Assembly: GCF_000633535.1 (NCBI RefSeq)
Contig: NZ_AYMR01000014.1
Coordinates: 1-64,000, forward strand
Source of the DNA: Leifsonia aquatica H1aii
Lineage (GTDB): Bacteria > Actinomycetota > Actinomycetes > Actinomycetales > Microbacteriaceae
Direction: 5' to 3'
DNA: 64,000 nt
Part shown: positions 52,137 to 61,650 of the stretch, piece after piece
Numbering within the stretch: the first letter of the stretch is position 1
Layout: each line of letters starts with the position of its first letter
Made by a program: the position numbers and the translations under genes
Notes under the pieces: model-generated
The model's input: the letters and a program-made list of their open reading frames with translations, nothing else
What the model was told of the DNA's origin: nothing
Databases searched by the model: none

Positions 52137-52142
52137 AGCCTA
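52137..52142 (-). promoter_or_regulatory. -10 box, leaderless start of the CpdA-like gene
   Basis: TAGGCT on the minus strand, 6 nt before the GTG at 52130. Confidence 0.5.
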
Positions 52143-52150
52143 GCGCGCGC

Positions 52151-52188
52151 CGGTGACGGGGCCGGGCGCCCTCGGCGGTCCGTCACCG
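52151..52188 (-). terminator. Hairpin after the first YhgE gene
   Basis: CGGTGACGG and CCGTCACCG form a 9-bp stem with a 20-nt loop, 11 nt beyond the YhgE stop on the minus strand. Confidence 0.5.
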
Positions 52189-52199
52189 ATCGGACGGCG

Positions 52200-54053
52200 C
52201 TACCCGATCAGCGACGGCCGCAGGTCGCGCAGGGTGCGGAAGTGCGTCATCCGCGTCACCCCGATCGCCGCCAGCAGCAGGGCGATCAGCAGCCAGAGCC
52301 CGAGGACTCCCGCGTCCGCCCAGGCGGTCGCCGGGTTGCCGCCGTACATGAGCTGGCGGATCCCGTCGACCGCGTACGACATCGGGAGCACATGGTGCAG
52401 CGCCGCCAACGGCCCGGGCAGCGTCTGCCAGGGGAACGTGCCTCCCGCGGTCACCAGCTGCAGCACCATCAGCACCAGGCCGAGGAACTGTCCGACGCTG
52501 CCCAGCCAGACGTTGAGCGTCAGGATGATGGCCGCGAAGGTCAGAGACGCCAGCGCCATCAATCCGTACATCCCGACCGGGTTGTCGATGCGGAACCCGA
52601 GTGCTCCCGCGACGATCGCGAACAGGCCGACCATCTGGATCGCGCCGAGCAAGCCCGGCGTGAGCCAGCCCGCGAGCGTGATCTTCACGGGCGAGTGCAG
52701 CGCGGTGATCGCGCGGCGCGAGACCGGCTTCACGATCAGGAACAGCGCGTAGATGCCGATCCACCCGGCCAGGGCGACGAAGAACGGCGCGAGGCCGGCG
52801 CCGTAGGTCCCGGCGGAGGTGATGCTGTCGTTCTTGAGGTTCACCGGATCCGAGATCGTGGACGCCTGCTTCTTCTGCAGCTCGGGGGAGTTGTCGGGGA
52901 TCTGCTTCACACCGTCCTGGAGGCCGTTGCTCAGTGTGGTGGTGCCGTCGTGCAGCGTGGTGAGTCCGTCGCGCAGCTGTGCGGCGCCGCTCGCCGCGGA
53001 TCCCGCACCGGTGGCGAGCTGGGACGCACCGGCCTGGGCCTGCGCCGAGCCGCTTGCGACCTGGGAGGCGCCGCTCGCGACCTGGTCGGCGCCGGCGGCG
53101 AGCTGGTTGACCTGGCCGACGGCGGACTGGATCTGGCTGTTGCCCGACTGCACCTTGGTGTCGATGTCCCCGAGAGCCGCCTGCACCTGCGCGATGATCG
53201 CCGGATCGACCTTGTCGGCCTCCAGTTGCGCCAGCAGCTTCTGACCGACGGCGGGGGCGTCGGCGGCGAGCTGGGCTGCGACCTGCCCGGCCTGGGTCGC
53301 CTTCGCGGCGAGCTGATCGTTGCCGGAGGCGACCTTCGCCGCCCCGTCGCTGACCTGCTGGGCGCCGGAGGCGAGCTGGCCGAGCGATCCGGCCAGCGTC
53401 TGCGATCCGGTCGAGAGCTGGGCCGTGCCGTCCGCGAGCGCGGAGGCTCCGGACTGCGCGGTCGCGCTGCCGTCGACGAGCTGGCTCGCGCCGTCCGCCG
53501 CCTTCACCAGGCTGGAGCGGATGTCCGCCAGCCCGAGGAGGAACTGCTCCGCCGCCTGCTGGTTCACCTGCTTGACGATGGAGGTGCGGATCTTCTCGGC
53601 CGCCTGGGTGCCGATCGTCGACGCCAGGTAGCTGTTGGTGTCGTTGGTCGTGAGCGTCACCACCGCGCGATGCGGGCTCGATCCGGACGCCGAGGCGAGC
53701 GCGGACGAGAAGTCCGACGGGAACGTGATGCTGAAGTCGTATTTGGAGTCGTCGACGCCGCTGGCGGCGGACCCGGACTCCACGATGTGCCAGTCGAACG
53801 AGCCGTCGTCGACGAGCTGATCGGCCACCTGGTGACCGTAGTTGATGTCCTTGCCGTCGACCGTCGTGCCGGTGTCGTCCACGACGATCGCGGCCGGGAT
53901 CTTGTTCAGATTGGCGTACGGGTTCTGGTTGGCCCACAGGTACAGGCCGCCGTAGAGCACCGGCACGGCCATGAGCGCGATGAGCGCCACGATGGCCATC
54001 GGGTTGGCGGTCAGGCGGCGGAACTCCGCCGCGATCATCTGGGGGATCTTCAT
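52200..54053 (-). CDS. YhgE/Pip family membrane protein (system 1)
   Basis: 617 residues. One N-terminal helix (about 18-40, then LYLWANQNPY) opens the typical YhgE fold, with IPAAIVVDDTG. The large external region (about 50-410) holds many heptad-like LASGAxQV / QLxxGA repeats predicted as a long helical rod. Five or six C-terminal helices of ABC-2 permease type follow. YhgE/Pip proteins include phage receptors (Pip, YueB) and relatives of type VII secretion components. The ATG overlaps the stop of the degenerate ABC gene, which in turn overlaps TetR: one operon. Confidence 0.92.
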   Translation of the reverse strand: MKIPQMIAAEFRRLTANPMAIVALIALMAVPVLYGGLYLWANQNPYANLNKIPAAIVVDDTGTTVDGKDINYGHQVADQLVDDGSFDWHIVESGSAASGVDDSKYDFSITFPSDFSSALASASGSSPHRAVVTLTTNDTNSYLASTIGTQAAEKIRTSIVKQVNQQAAEQFLLGLADIRSSLVKAADGASQLVDGSATAQSGASALADGTAQLSTGSQTLAGSLGQLASGAQQVSDGAAKVASGNDQLAAKATQAGQVAAQLAADAPAVGQKLLAQLEADKVDPAIIAQVQAALGDIDTKVQSGNSQIQSAVGQVNQLAAGADQVASGASQVASGSAQAQAGASQLATGAGSAASGAAQLRDGLTTLHDGTTTLSNGLQDGVKQIPDNSPELQKKQASTISDPVNLKNDSITSAGTYGAGLAPFFVALAGWIGIYALFLIVKPVSRRAITALHSPVKITLAGWLTPGLLGAIQMVGLFAIVAGALGFRIDNPVGMYGLMALASLTFAAIILTLNVWLGSVGQFLGLVLMVLQLVTAGGTFPWQTLPGPLAALHHVLPMSYAVDGIRQLMYGGNPATAWADAGVLGLWLLIALLLAAIGVTRMTHFRTLRDLRPSLIG

Positions 54054-54748
54054 GCGTTCTCCACGATCAGGTCGGGAAGGTCGTCGGTGTCGTCGCGGCC
54101 CGGGTCTTCGTCGAAGGTCGCGGGTGCGGTGGCGGTCTCGTCGAGTCGCGAGACGAGGGAGGCGGCGGCGATGGCCGCGGCGGAGGCGTCGCCCGCGACG
54201 ACGAGAACGGCGATGCCGCGCCCGGCGAGCTCGCGGGCGAACACCCACCATTCGTTGGGGTCGCCGCCGTGCCGGTCGGGCGAGACGATCACGAGGCCGT
54301 CGACGCCCTCCCGCATCAGCGCGAGTTCGGCGAGCAGCCGGATGCGCACGGTCGGCGGGACGGTGCCGATGCCCCAGCGCGCGTACTCGGACGCGCCCAG
54401 TTCATTCAGCCGCTTGTTGACGGCGATCGGGTGGGAGGGGCGGCCGGCGAACATGAGCTCTTCGGCGACGATCCCGGCCACGGTCACGTCGGCTGCGGGC
54501 TCGCAGACGTCGGGGGCGTCGATCAGGGCGATCCGGCGGCGCATCGCGCGGTAGTCGGTGGCGCCGTCGATCGTGACGACCCCGGCGTCCGGGCGCATCC
54601 GGCCGGAGGCGATCAGTCCGAGCACGGTCGGGCGCTGCTCCGTCTCGGCGCGGGCGAGCACGGCCTGCCCGGTGGCGTAGGCGACGCTGGTCGGCGGGAG
54701 GGCGGCGTTGCGCGGGCCCTTCGCGACCGAGTCGAGTGCGATCTTCAT
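54050..54748 (-). CDS. Degenerate ABC ATPase-like protein (no Walker motifs)
   Basis: 232 residues with the outline of an ABC nucleotide-binding domain but no catalytic residues. Where GxxGxGKST should stand the sequence reads ARAETEQRPTVL, followed by the normal GLIASGRMRPDAGVVTIDG. Where the Walker B LLLDEPTxGLD should be it reads GLVIVSPDRHGGDP. ATP hydrolysis is therefore unlikely; a structural or regulatory role at the YhgE protein is more plausible. Overlaps TetR (ATGA) and YhgE (ATGA). Confidence 0.8.
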   Translation of the reverse strand: MKIALDSVAKGPRNAALPPTSVAYATGQAVLARAETEQRPTVLGLIASGRMRPDAGVVTIDGATDYRAMRRRIALIDAPDVCEPAADVTVAGIVAEELMFAGRPSHPIAVNKRLNELGASEYARWGIGTVPPTVRIRLLAELALMREGVDGLVIVSPDRHGGDPNEWWVFARELAGRGIAVLVVAGDASAAAIAAASLVSRLDETATAPATFDEDPGRDDTDDLPDLIVENA

Positions 54749-55422
54749 CGGTTCTCCTCCGGGATGCGGCCGTTCTGCGGCGCACGATCCTCTTCCGGGA
54801 CGAATGCGAGTTCGGGGGTGCTGTCGATCAGCGCGTCGGCCTCCTGCCAGCCGAGTCCGGCGGCGCCGAGCCCGGCGAGCATGACGAGCCGATGGCCGGC
54901 CTCGCGGGAGAGCCCGGCCCGGGTGGCCTCGTCGAGCACGGCGACGGCCGCGTTCTCGACCAGTCGGGTGACGGTCTCGCGGTCGAGGTCGGTGCGCACC
55001 TGCCCGCTGGACATCCCGCGCTCGATCGTGGAGCGCAACCGGGCGCGGGCCGGGTCGAGGGCGGTCGCGACCATCTGGCGGTGCGGGCCGCGCACGGCGA
55101 GCGCTGCGCTGACCCGGATGTGCTCGACCTCGGCCCAGAGCGTCGCGCCGAAGAGGGCGATCTCCACTCGGGCGTCGGGGTGCGACACCGGGTCGAGCAG
55201 GGCGGCCAGGCGGGCGGCTCCGCGGGTGAACACGTCCACCAGCAGGTCGTCGCGGTTGGCGAAGTGGCCGTAGAGCGCGCGGCGGCTGAGGCCGGCGCGC
55301 GCGGCGATGGTCTCGAGGGAGGCGTCGATGTCCTCGTTCAGGGCCGCCGCCGCGGCGACGAGGAGGGCCTCCCGGTTCGCGGCGGCATCGCGTCGCGGGG
55401 CACGGGCGGGGGAGGCGGGCAT
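54745..55422 (-). CDS. TetR family regulator of YhgE system 1
   Basis: 225 residues. HTH: LETIAARAGLSRRALYGHFANRDDLLVDVF (about 36-65). First gene of the operon TetR - degenerate ABC - YhgE, all with 4-nt overlaps. A perfect palindrome overlaps its promoter, so it is probably autorepressed. Leaderless start (TAGGAT 6 nt upstream). Confidence 0.9.
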   Translation of the reverse strand: MPASPARAPRRDAAANREALLVAAAAALNEDIDASLETIAARAGLSRRALYGHFANRDDLLVDVFTRGAARLAALLDPVSHPDARVEIALFGATLWAEVEHIRVSAALAVRGPHRQMVATALDPARARLRSTIERGMSSGQVRTDLDRETVTRLVENAAVAVLDEATRAGLSREAGHRLVMLAGLGAAGLGWQEADALIDSTPELAFVPEEDRAPQNGRIPEENR

Positions 55423-55428
55423 GCCTCG

Positions 55429-55458
55429 ATCCTACGCTTCTTGCACACTCATGTGCAA
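55429..55458 (-). promoter_or_regulatory. TetR promoter and operator for YhgE operon 1
   Basis: Minus strand: TTGCAC (-35, 55458-55453), 18-nt spacer, TAGGAT (-10, 55434-55429), 6 nt, ATG. TTGCACA-CTCA-TGTGCAA (55441-55458) is an 18-bp perfect inverted repeat covering -35 and spacer, a good TetR operator. Confidence 0.65.
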
Positions 55459-55478
55459 CTTAGCGCGACCCCTCCCCG

Positions 55479-55537
55479 CCGAGGTTCACGTTGTTGCGCT
55501 CATTTCGCCGAAATGAGGGCAACAACGTGAACCTCGG
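55479..55537. terminator. 27-bp hairpin between the two YhgE operons
   Basis: CCGAGGTTCACGTTGTTGC (55479-55497) pairs perfectly with 55519-55537; after one mismatch CTCATTT pairs with AAATGAG around CGCCG. It is 45 nt past the stop of the second YhgE gene on the minus strand. Unusually long and A/T-balanced for a terminator; it may be a palindromic intergenic repeat. Confidence 0.6.
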
Positions 55538-55581
55538 TGAGAGAGGGAACGGGGAGGGAACAGAGAGGGAGCGGGGGATGG

Positions 55582-57567
55582 TCAGGCGGGGCGCGGGTGG
55601 GGGGCGAAGTCGCGCAGACGGACGGTTCGGCGAGCGGCGATCGCCGCGAACAGCAGCGCGAGCGCGACGACGGCAACGAGCAGGAGCAGGCCCGCCCCGC
55701 CCCAAGCCCCGCCCGGATCCCCCGAGGCGATCGCCCGCAGCATGGACAGTGCGGGCGCGGTCGGCATCGCCCCGGCGAGCGAGGCGACGGGAGGCGGCAC
55801 CGTCGACGACATCCCGGCCACGAGGGCGAGCAGCCCGACGGCGAGCGCGAGCAGACGTCCCACGCCGCCGAACGCGGCCGCCAGCGCCTGGTTGATCAGG
55901 CAGAACACGGCCCCGGCGAACGCGGCGGCGAGGCCGAGCTCGAGCCACAGGTCGGGCCGCAGCCCGAGCCAGAACTGGGCGAGACCGGCGGCGAGCAGGC
56001 CCTCACCTGCGCCGATCAGAGCCGTGACGCCCGCACTGCGCAGGGCGATGCCGAGCGACGGCGCCGTGGTCAGCAGGTCGCGCCCCGGAACCGCTCGCCG
56101 CGCGTACGCCGTCGCCATCGCCCCCACCCAGAGCGCGAGCACGAGGAAGAGCGGGAGCGTCGCGACACCGGGCGGAGGCGCCTCCTGCGTCGCCACGACG
56201 GGCTGCGAGACCACGCCGGTCAGCGTCGCGATATCGGCGTCGGAGTATGTCGGGATGCTCTTCACGGCCGAGGTGAGACCGCTCGCCAGCTGCTGGGAGC
56301 CCGCGTCGACCTGGGCGGCTCCGCTCGCCGTGGAGGCGGCGCCGCTGCTGACCGAGGCCGCACCGCTGCTGGTCTGCGCTGCTCCGCTCGCGAGTTGTGC
56401 GGCGCCGGCGGCGGACTGGTCGATGCCGTCGACGACCCGGGGGAGAGCGGCCGCGAGCTGCTGGTTGCCGGTCGCGACACCGTCCGCGACCGCGTCCAGC
56501 GTGCCGATGCCGTCGTTCGCGGCGGTCGCCTTCGTCAGCGCGTCGGTCACCGCGGCGCAGAGCACGCCCGGGCAGGCCTGCGCTTGCGCCTGTGTGAGGG
56601 AGGCGACGACGGCGGAGGTCTTCGCCGCTGCCGCGTCCGTCGCTCCCGCCACCGCCGCCGCTCCCCGCGCCAGCTGCGCGGACTGGGCGGGGAGCGCGGC
56701 GGTCTGCGCGCTCAGGGTCCCGAGTCCCGCGGCGAGGGACTGCGCCCCGGAGTCCAGGGACTGCGTGCCGGAGGCGAGGCTCGCGGCGCCTGCGGCGAGC
56801 TGCTGCGTCCCCTGGGCGAGCGAGTCCGCCCCCGAGGCGAGGCCCGCCGCTCCCGATGCCGCCGTGCCGATCTGCGCGTTGATGGTGTTGAACCCCTGAT
56901 ACACGTTTCCGAGATATTGCACCGTGAGCTGGCGCCCCAGCGCAGCGGTGGCGGTCTGGGTGAGGGCGGCGGTGAGAGCCGGATCCAGGAGGGCGACGGC
57001 CGCGCCCGTCCGGACGGTGATGGCGGCCTGCTTCGCCTGGGCGGCGGGTCCGGAGAAAGAGAGCGCGTTCGCCGAGAACGACGAGGGGATCGTGACCACG
57101 GCCGCGTACCGCCCGCTGGTCAGCCCCGAGGCCGCTTCGGTGTCGTTGGTGAGCACCCAGTCGAAGTTCTGCGGGTCCGCGGCGGGCGGCGCCTCGGCCG
57201 GGGAGGCGGTGGAGGTCGGCGTCGGTGTCGCCGTCGTGGCGGGCGCGGGAGCGGCGGTCGTCGTGGGTTTCGGGGTCGCGGTCGTTCCGGACGCGGTCGA
57301 TGGCGACCCGGACGACACCGTCGCGCTCCCTCCCGACATCAGCGCCCCGGCGAACTGCCGTCCCAGCGGAACGGTCGTCCCGTTCACCGTCACAGGCGTG
57401 TCGTCGTTGACGATGGCGGCGGTGACGCGGTCGAGGTCCTGCCCCGGGGCCCAGAGCGCCCACGCGAGCACGCCGGCGACGATCAGCGGGACGAGGGCGA
57501 GCCCGGTGAGGGTGAGAGGGGTCAGCCGCTCCGTGCCGGCCCGGGCGGAGAAGGGCGTGCGTCTCAT
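55582..57567 (-). CDS. YhgE/Pip-like membrane protein (system 2)
   Basis: 661 residues. N-terminal helix (about 19-40), then an external region: AAIVNDDTPVTVNG, a Thr/Pro/Ala-rich insert (about 85-130), FDWVLTNDTEAASGL and AAVVTIPSSFS, both shared with system 1 at pattern level. Repeats of LASGAxSL/AQLASGA type fill about 225-430, followed by six C-terminal helices. ATG 57567 overlaps the MMPL stop (ATGA). Confidence 0.9.
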   Translation of the reverse strand: MRRTPFSARAGTERLTPLTLTGLALVPLIVAGVLAWALWAPGQDLDRVTAAIVNDDTPVTVNGTTVPLGRQFAGALMSGGSATVSSGSPSTASGTTATPKPTTTAAPAPATTATPTPTSTASPAEAPPAADPQNFDWVLTNDTEAASGLTSGRYAAVVTIPSSFSANALSFSGPAAQAKQAAITVRTGAAVALLDPALTAALTQTATAALGRQLTVQYLGNVYQGFNTINAQIGTAASGAAGLASGADSLAQGTQQLAAGAASLASGTQSLDSGAQSLAAGLGTLSAQTAALPAQSAQLARGAAAVAGATDAAAAKTSAVVASLTQAQAQACPGVLCAAVTDALTKATAANDGIGTLDAVADGVATGNQQLAAALPRVVDGIDQSAAGAAQLASGAAQTSSGAASVSSGAASTASGAAQVDAGSQQLASGLTSAVKSIPTYSDADIATLTGVVSQPVVATQEAPPPGVATLPLFLVLALWVGAMATAYARRAVPGRDLLTTAPSLGIALRSAGVTALIGAGEGLLAAGLAQFWLGLRPDLWLELGLAAAFAGAVFCLINQALAAAFGGVGRLLALAVGLLALVAGMSSTVPPPVASLAGAMPTAPALSMLRAIASGDPGGAWGGAGLLLLVAVVALALLFAAIAARRTVRLRDFAPHPRPA

Positions 57568-60377
57568 GGCTGGGGCTCCGGTTCCTGGATGGGCGGGGCG
57601 CTCCCCGCGGACGGCTCGGGTGGCGGGGCGCCGGGCGGTGTCACGTGCTGCACCGCCCCGAGCGGCGCAAGGGCGTTCAGATCGGCCGCCGGGCCGCCTC
57701 CCAGTACGAGCGTGAGCGGGCGTCCGGCGTCGCGCGCGTCGGTCCACGCGCGGTCGAGTGCGACCGCGAGCTCGGCGTGCGCGGCCTCGCCCGCCGTGCG
57801 GTCCGCCCCGTCGACGACCAGGATGCGCGGGGCGCCCGACAGCGCGATCCGCACGGCCGCGATCGGGTCGGCGCCGTCTCCCACGCGCGCGACCCCGACG
57901 CGTGCCCGCACGGCGCTCCGCCGGACCGGCAGCACCAGACCGGCGACCTTCAGCCGCCCGCCGTTCATCGGCCCGCGCCCGGCGATCCCGTACAGCGCCG
58001 CGCCGAGGGCGACCGGATCCTCCTCGCGCACCAGCAGTACGTCGCCTGCCGGGACCAGCGCATCCACCGTCACGACCGTGCGGCCGTGGGCGCCCAGCTG
58101 TGCGTGCTCGGCGGCGATCGCGATCCGATCGCCCGGCTCGGGCCAGTCGGCCGCCTCGAGCCCGCGCTGCAGGGCGTCCCCCTCGATGTCGAAGTGCGGG
58201 AGCACCCGGTCGAGCCCGCGCGGCATCCACCAGGCGGCGCGGCCGGCGAGCACGAGCACCGCGGGGATCAGCGTCATGCGCACGATGAACGCGTCGACCA
58301 CCACGCCGACCGCCAGGCCCAGCGCGATCGGCTGGATGCTCGCGTCGCCCTCGGGGATGAACGCCGCGAAGACCGCGAACATGATCGCCGCGGCGGCGGT
58401 CACCACCCGCGCGGAGCCGACGAACCCGCCGTGCACGGCTGCGGTCGGGGCCGCTCCACGGACATGCTCCTCGCGCATCCGGCTGGCCAGGAACACCTCG
58501 TAGTCCATCGCGAGGCCGAACAGCACCCCCATCAGGATGATCGGCATGAAGCTGATGATCGAGCCCAGGTGGGCGACGTGCAGCGGTCCGGCGAGCCAGC
58601 CGCTCATGAAGACGAGACTGGTCACGCCGAAGGCGGTTCCGATGCTGAGCAGGTAGCCGAGCGCAGCCGTGACGGGCACCACGATCGACCGGAACACCAT
58701 CGCCAGCAGCACGAGGGAGAGCCCCACCACGAGCAGGGCGAACGGCAGCAGTGCTCCGCCGAGCCGCTCGGAGATGTCGATGCCCGCTGCCGTGTACCCG
58801 GTCACGGCGGTGTCGATCCCGTACTCCTTCTCGAAGTGGTCGTGCATCGAGCGGAGGGTGGCGACGAGCTCCTGGGTCTGTTCCGAGTCCGGGGCGCCGG
58901 TCGGGACCACCTGGGCGATCCCGGTGTCCCCGTCCGGGTTCGGGGTCGCCAGGGGCACGGCCGCGACGCCGGGGACGGTGCGCAGTTCCGCCGCCAGGTC
59001 GTTCATCAACCCGACCGGGTCGGAGCTTCCGATCACCGAGCCGGTGACGATCAGGGGGCCGTTGTAGCCGGGCCCGAAGTGCTCGGCGATCAGGTCGTAG
59101 GTGATCCGTGCCGGTTCCTGCTCGTCGAGCGAGCCGGCGTCGGGGAGCGAGAGCCGGAGCGAGGCCGCCGGCACCGTCGCCACCCCCAGCAGGACGACGA
59201 CGGCGAGCACGGTCACCAGCGGCCAGCGCGTGATGCCGCGCACCCAGCCGAGGGCGACGGGATGCTCGGCGCGAGGGCGGTGCGTGCGTGCGCGCCGGGT
59301 CTTCCGCGCCGGCTTCGCGGCCCGCGCCGTCGGCGCCCCGCCCGCGCGGTACCGCTTCGCCACCACCCGCATCCCCCCGAAACCGAGCAGCGCGGGGGTC
59401 AGGGTCGTCGACAGCAGCACGGCGATCGCCACCCCTCCCGCCGCGGCCACGCCCATGGTCGTCAGGAACGGGATGTTCGCGACGGCGAGCCCGACCAGCG
59501 CGATGATCACCGTGACCGCGGCGAACACCACGGCGGACCCGGCCGTGGCGACCGCGCGGGCCGCGGACTCCTCCGGGTCCATCCCGTGCTTCACCTGCTC
59601 CTGGTGCCGGGAGATGATGAACAGCGCGTAGTCGATCCCCACCGCCAGCCCGAGCATGAGGGCCAGCAGTGGCGTGGTGGATGCGATCGTCAGCCAGTGG
59701 GTGGCCGCGAAGATCAGCGAGAGCGAGATCAGCGAGCCGAGCAGCGCGGTGATCAGCGGCATCCCCGCTGCGACCACCGAGGCGAAGGTGAACAGCAGCA
59801 CCACGAAGGCGATCAGGATGCCGAGCAGCTCGGTGACGCTGATGCCCGCGGGGGACGACGAGAACACCTGGCCGCCGACGGCGACCTGCGACCCGGCGGG
59901 CAGCTGCTTCTCCAGATCGCGGCCCGCCTGCTGCAGCGCGTCCGCCGTCGACGGCAGCACGGCGGTCGTCGCCACCGCGAGCTGGATCGGCACGAGCGCC
60001 GCCGACCCGTCCGCGCTCACATTGCCGGTCGACGGTCCGGAGTACGGCGACGAGGCGCTCGTCACCTGCGGGATGCGTCCGATCGCCGTGACCGTCTGCT
60101 CCACCGCCGACTCGAACGCGGGGTCGTCGACCCGCTCTCCGGGCGGAGCGACCGCGATCAGCTGCGCCGACGCACCGCTGACCTGTGGGAAGGTGCGGGC
60201 GAGCGCATCCAACGCCTCCTGCGACTCGGTGCCCGGGATGGTGAACGTGTTGTCCGTGCCGTGGCTGAGCAGTGCACCGCCCGCCCCGATGAGCACCGCC
60301 ACCAGCAGCCACAGGGCGAGGACCCTCCGGCGCCGCCGGAAGGCGATCCGGCCCAGCGCGTACAGGAAGGACGCCAC
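57564..60377 (-). CDS. MMPL transporter fused to a degenerate ABC domain
   Basis: 937 residues. Residues ~1-720 are a full MMPL/RND-like exporter: 11-12 helices, two large external loops, GLAVGIDYALFIISRHQEQ and GLAMDYEVFLASRMREEH (the proton-relay Asp positions). Residues ~725-937 look like an ABC domain without catalysis: RTVVTVDALVPAGDVLLVREEDPVALGAAL in place of Walker A, GIAGRGPMNGGRLKVAG, and ILVVDGADRTAG in place of Walker B. It would export lipids or drugs. The start is set at GTG 60377 because TACATT ends 6 nt upstream; the GTG at 60383 abuts that box. Coupled to the second YhgE gene. Confidence 0.88.
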   Translation of the reverse strand: MASFLYALGRIAFRRRRRVLALWLLVAVLIGAGGALLSHGTDNTFTIPGTESQEALDALARTFPQVSGASAQLIAVAPPGERVDDPAFESAVEQTVTAIGRIPQVTSASSPYSGPSTGNVSADGSAALVPIQLAVATTAVLPSTADALQQAGRDLEKQLPAGSQVAVGGQVFSSSPAGISVTELLGILIAFVVLLFTFASVVAAGMPLITALLGSLISLSLIFAATHWLTIASTTPLLALMLGLAVGIDYALFIISRHQEQVKHGMDPEESAARAVATAGSAVVFAAVTVIIALVGLAVANIPFLTTMGVAAAGGVAIAVLLSTTLTPALLGFGGMRVVAKRYRAGGAPTARAAKPARKTRRARTHRPRAEHPVALGWVRGITRWPLVTVLAVVVLLGVATVPAASLRLSLPDAGSLDEQEPARITYDLIAEHFGPGYNGPLIVTGSVIGSSDPVGLMNDLAAELRTVPGVAAVPLATPNPDGDTGIAQVVPTGAPDSEQTQELVATLRSMHDHFEKEYGIDTAVTGYTAAGIDISERLGGALLPFALLVVGLSLVLLAMVFRSIVVPVTAALGYLLSIGTAFGVTSLVFMSGWLAGPLHVAHLGSIISFMPIILMGVLFGLAMDYEVFLASRMREEHVRGAAPTAAVHGGFVGSARVVTAAAAIMFAVFAAFIPEGDASIQPIALGLAVGVVVDAFIVRMTLIPAVLVLAGRAAWWMPRGLDRVLPHFDIEGDALQRGLEAADWPEPGDRIAIAAEHAQLGAHGRTVVTVDALVPAGDVLLVREEDPVALGAALYGIAGRGPMNGGRLKVAGLVLPVRRSAVRARVGVARVGDGADPIAAVRIALSGAPRILVVDGADRTAGEAAHAELAVALDRAWTDARDAGRPLTLVLGGGPAADLNALAPLGAVQHVTPPGAPPPEPSAGSAPPIQEPEPQP

Positions 60378-60383
60378 CCGCAC

Positions 60384-60389
60384 AATGTA
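60384..60389 (-). promoter_or_regulatory. -10 box, leaderless start of the MMPL gene
   Basis: TACATT on the minus strand. It is adjacent to the GTG at 60383 and 6 nt before the in-frame GTG at 60377, which favours the latter as start. Confidence 0.5.
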
Positions 60390-60465
60390 GAACTTTCCTC
60401 AGCTCTCGGGAAGGCGTCACGTCCCCTTCGCGGCAAGCCGGGGGTTCGGAACGCGGCTGCCGGGC

Positions 60466-61470
60466 CTAGTGATCGCCCTCGAGCGCGAGGTGGCAGATGC
60501 GTTCGCAGAGCTCTGCGTAGTCGATTCCGAGCACGGCGGCCGATTGCGGGAGCAGGCTGGTCGCGGTCATGCCGGGAAGGCTGTTGGCTTCGATGATCCA
60601 GAGCCGACCGTCCTCGTCGAGGCGGAAGTCCGAGCGGCTGTACCCGCTCAACCGCAGGACGGCGTGCGCGTGCGCTGCGGCCGCCCGGACGGCGTCGGCG
60701 ACCTGGTCGGGGAGGTCGGCCGGGAACTGCTCGTGGACCGCGTGGGGCTGGTACTTCTCCGCGTAGGTGAAGGCGGCGTCGGGAGGGAGGAGGATCTCTC
60801 CGACCGCGAGAGGCTCTCCGTCGAGCACGCCGACCGTCAGCTCGCGGCCGCGGATGAAGCGCTCGACCATGGCGGGGCCGTACTGCGACGCGATCTCGAT
60901 CGCGGCCGCCAGCTCCTCCGGCGCTCGGACCACCGACAGTCCGACCGTAGAACCCTGAGCCGTGGGTTTGACCACGACCGGGAAGCTCAGCGTCTCGGCG
61001 ACGATCTCCGCCGTCGTCGGCGCCAGGAGCCAGCCGGGGGTGTCGATTCCATTGGCGCGGAGGAGGGTCTTGGCGATGTCCTTGTCCATGGCCAGCCCGC
61101 TCCCCAGCGGACCGGAGCCCGTGTAGGGCAGTCCCGCGAGATCGAGCAGCGCCTGGATGCGTCCGTCTTCCCCCGATCCGCCGTGCAGGGCGAGGAACAC
61201 CACGTCGCTGTCTCCGATCGCGGCGGGCAGGCGGAGCGACGCCCCCTTCGCCGGCGCGAGCGCCTCGATCTCCTGCCCCGACGGCGGCTCGACGGCCACG
61301 GAGGAGGTCAGGATGCGTTCTTCGTCCGCCGCGGTGAGGGCTCCGTGCGCGGTGTCGACCGCGAGGACGTCGTGTCCGCGGGAGCGGAGCGCCGTCACCA
61401 CCTGCGCCGCGCTCGCGATCGAGACATCCCGTTCTTCGCTGGCTCCGCCGAACAACACTGAAATGCGCAC
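60466..61470 (-). CDS. ddl: D-alanine-D-alanine ligase family protein
   Basis: 334 residues, ATP-grasp. [13 protein letters not shown] holds the Glu of the first D-Ala site, then [42 protein letters not shown] (Ser) and AEKYQPH (Tyr), ending [24 protein letters not shown]. The Glu/Ser/Tyr triad favours D-Ala-D-Ala over D-lactate. Length is usual. GTG, leaderless (TAACAT 6 nt upstream). Divergent from purA. Some actinobacteria have a second ddl, so essentiality is not certain. Confidence 0.92.
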   Translation of the reverse strand: MRISVLFGGASEERDVSIASAAQVVTALRSRGHDVLAVDTAHGALTAADEERILTSSVAVEPPSGQEIEALAPAKGASLRLPAAIGDSDVVFLALHGGSGEDGRIQALLDLAGLPYTGSGPLGSGLAMDKDIAKTLLRANGIDTPGWLLAPTTAEIVAETLSFPVVVKPTAQGSTVGLSVVRAPEELAAAIEIASQYGPAMVERFIRGRELTVGVLDGEPLAVGEILLPPDAAFTYAEKYQPHAVHEQFPADLPDQVADAVRAAAAHAHAVLRLSGYSRSDFRLDEDGRLWIIEANSLPGMTATSLLPQSAAVLGIDYAELCERICHLALEGDH

Positions 61471-61476
61471 GATCAG

Positions 61477-61482
61477 ATGTTA
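61477..61482 (-). promoter_or_regulatory. -10 box, leaderless start of ddl
   Basis: TAACAT on the minus strand, 6 nt before the GTG at 61470. Confidence 0.5.
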
Positions 61483-61650
61483 CCGCGCCCCGCAGCGGCG
61501 GTCGTGCCGGGGAACGCCGGACTCGGTTCCGCGGCCCCGGGCCGCCGCAGACCCCCTCGACCGCCCCCGCAGACGGGTCGCGATAGGATCGAGTGCAGCG
61601 GTCGTCCGTGTGACGCGCCGGTGCGCCCATCCATCGAGAGGACGTGGACA

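Noticed and set aside
55582-60420. A single 1612-residue frame covering YhgE system 2 and MMPL
   Set aside because: Beyond 57567 the frame is Arg-rich nonsense antiparallel to the MMPL reading; MMPL and YhgE are separate genes with an ATGA overlap.
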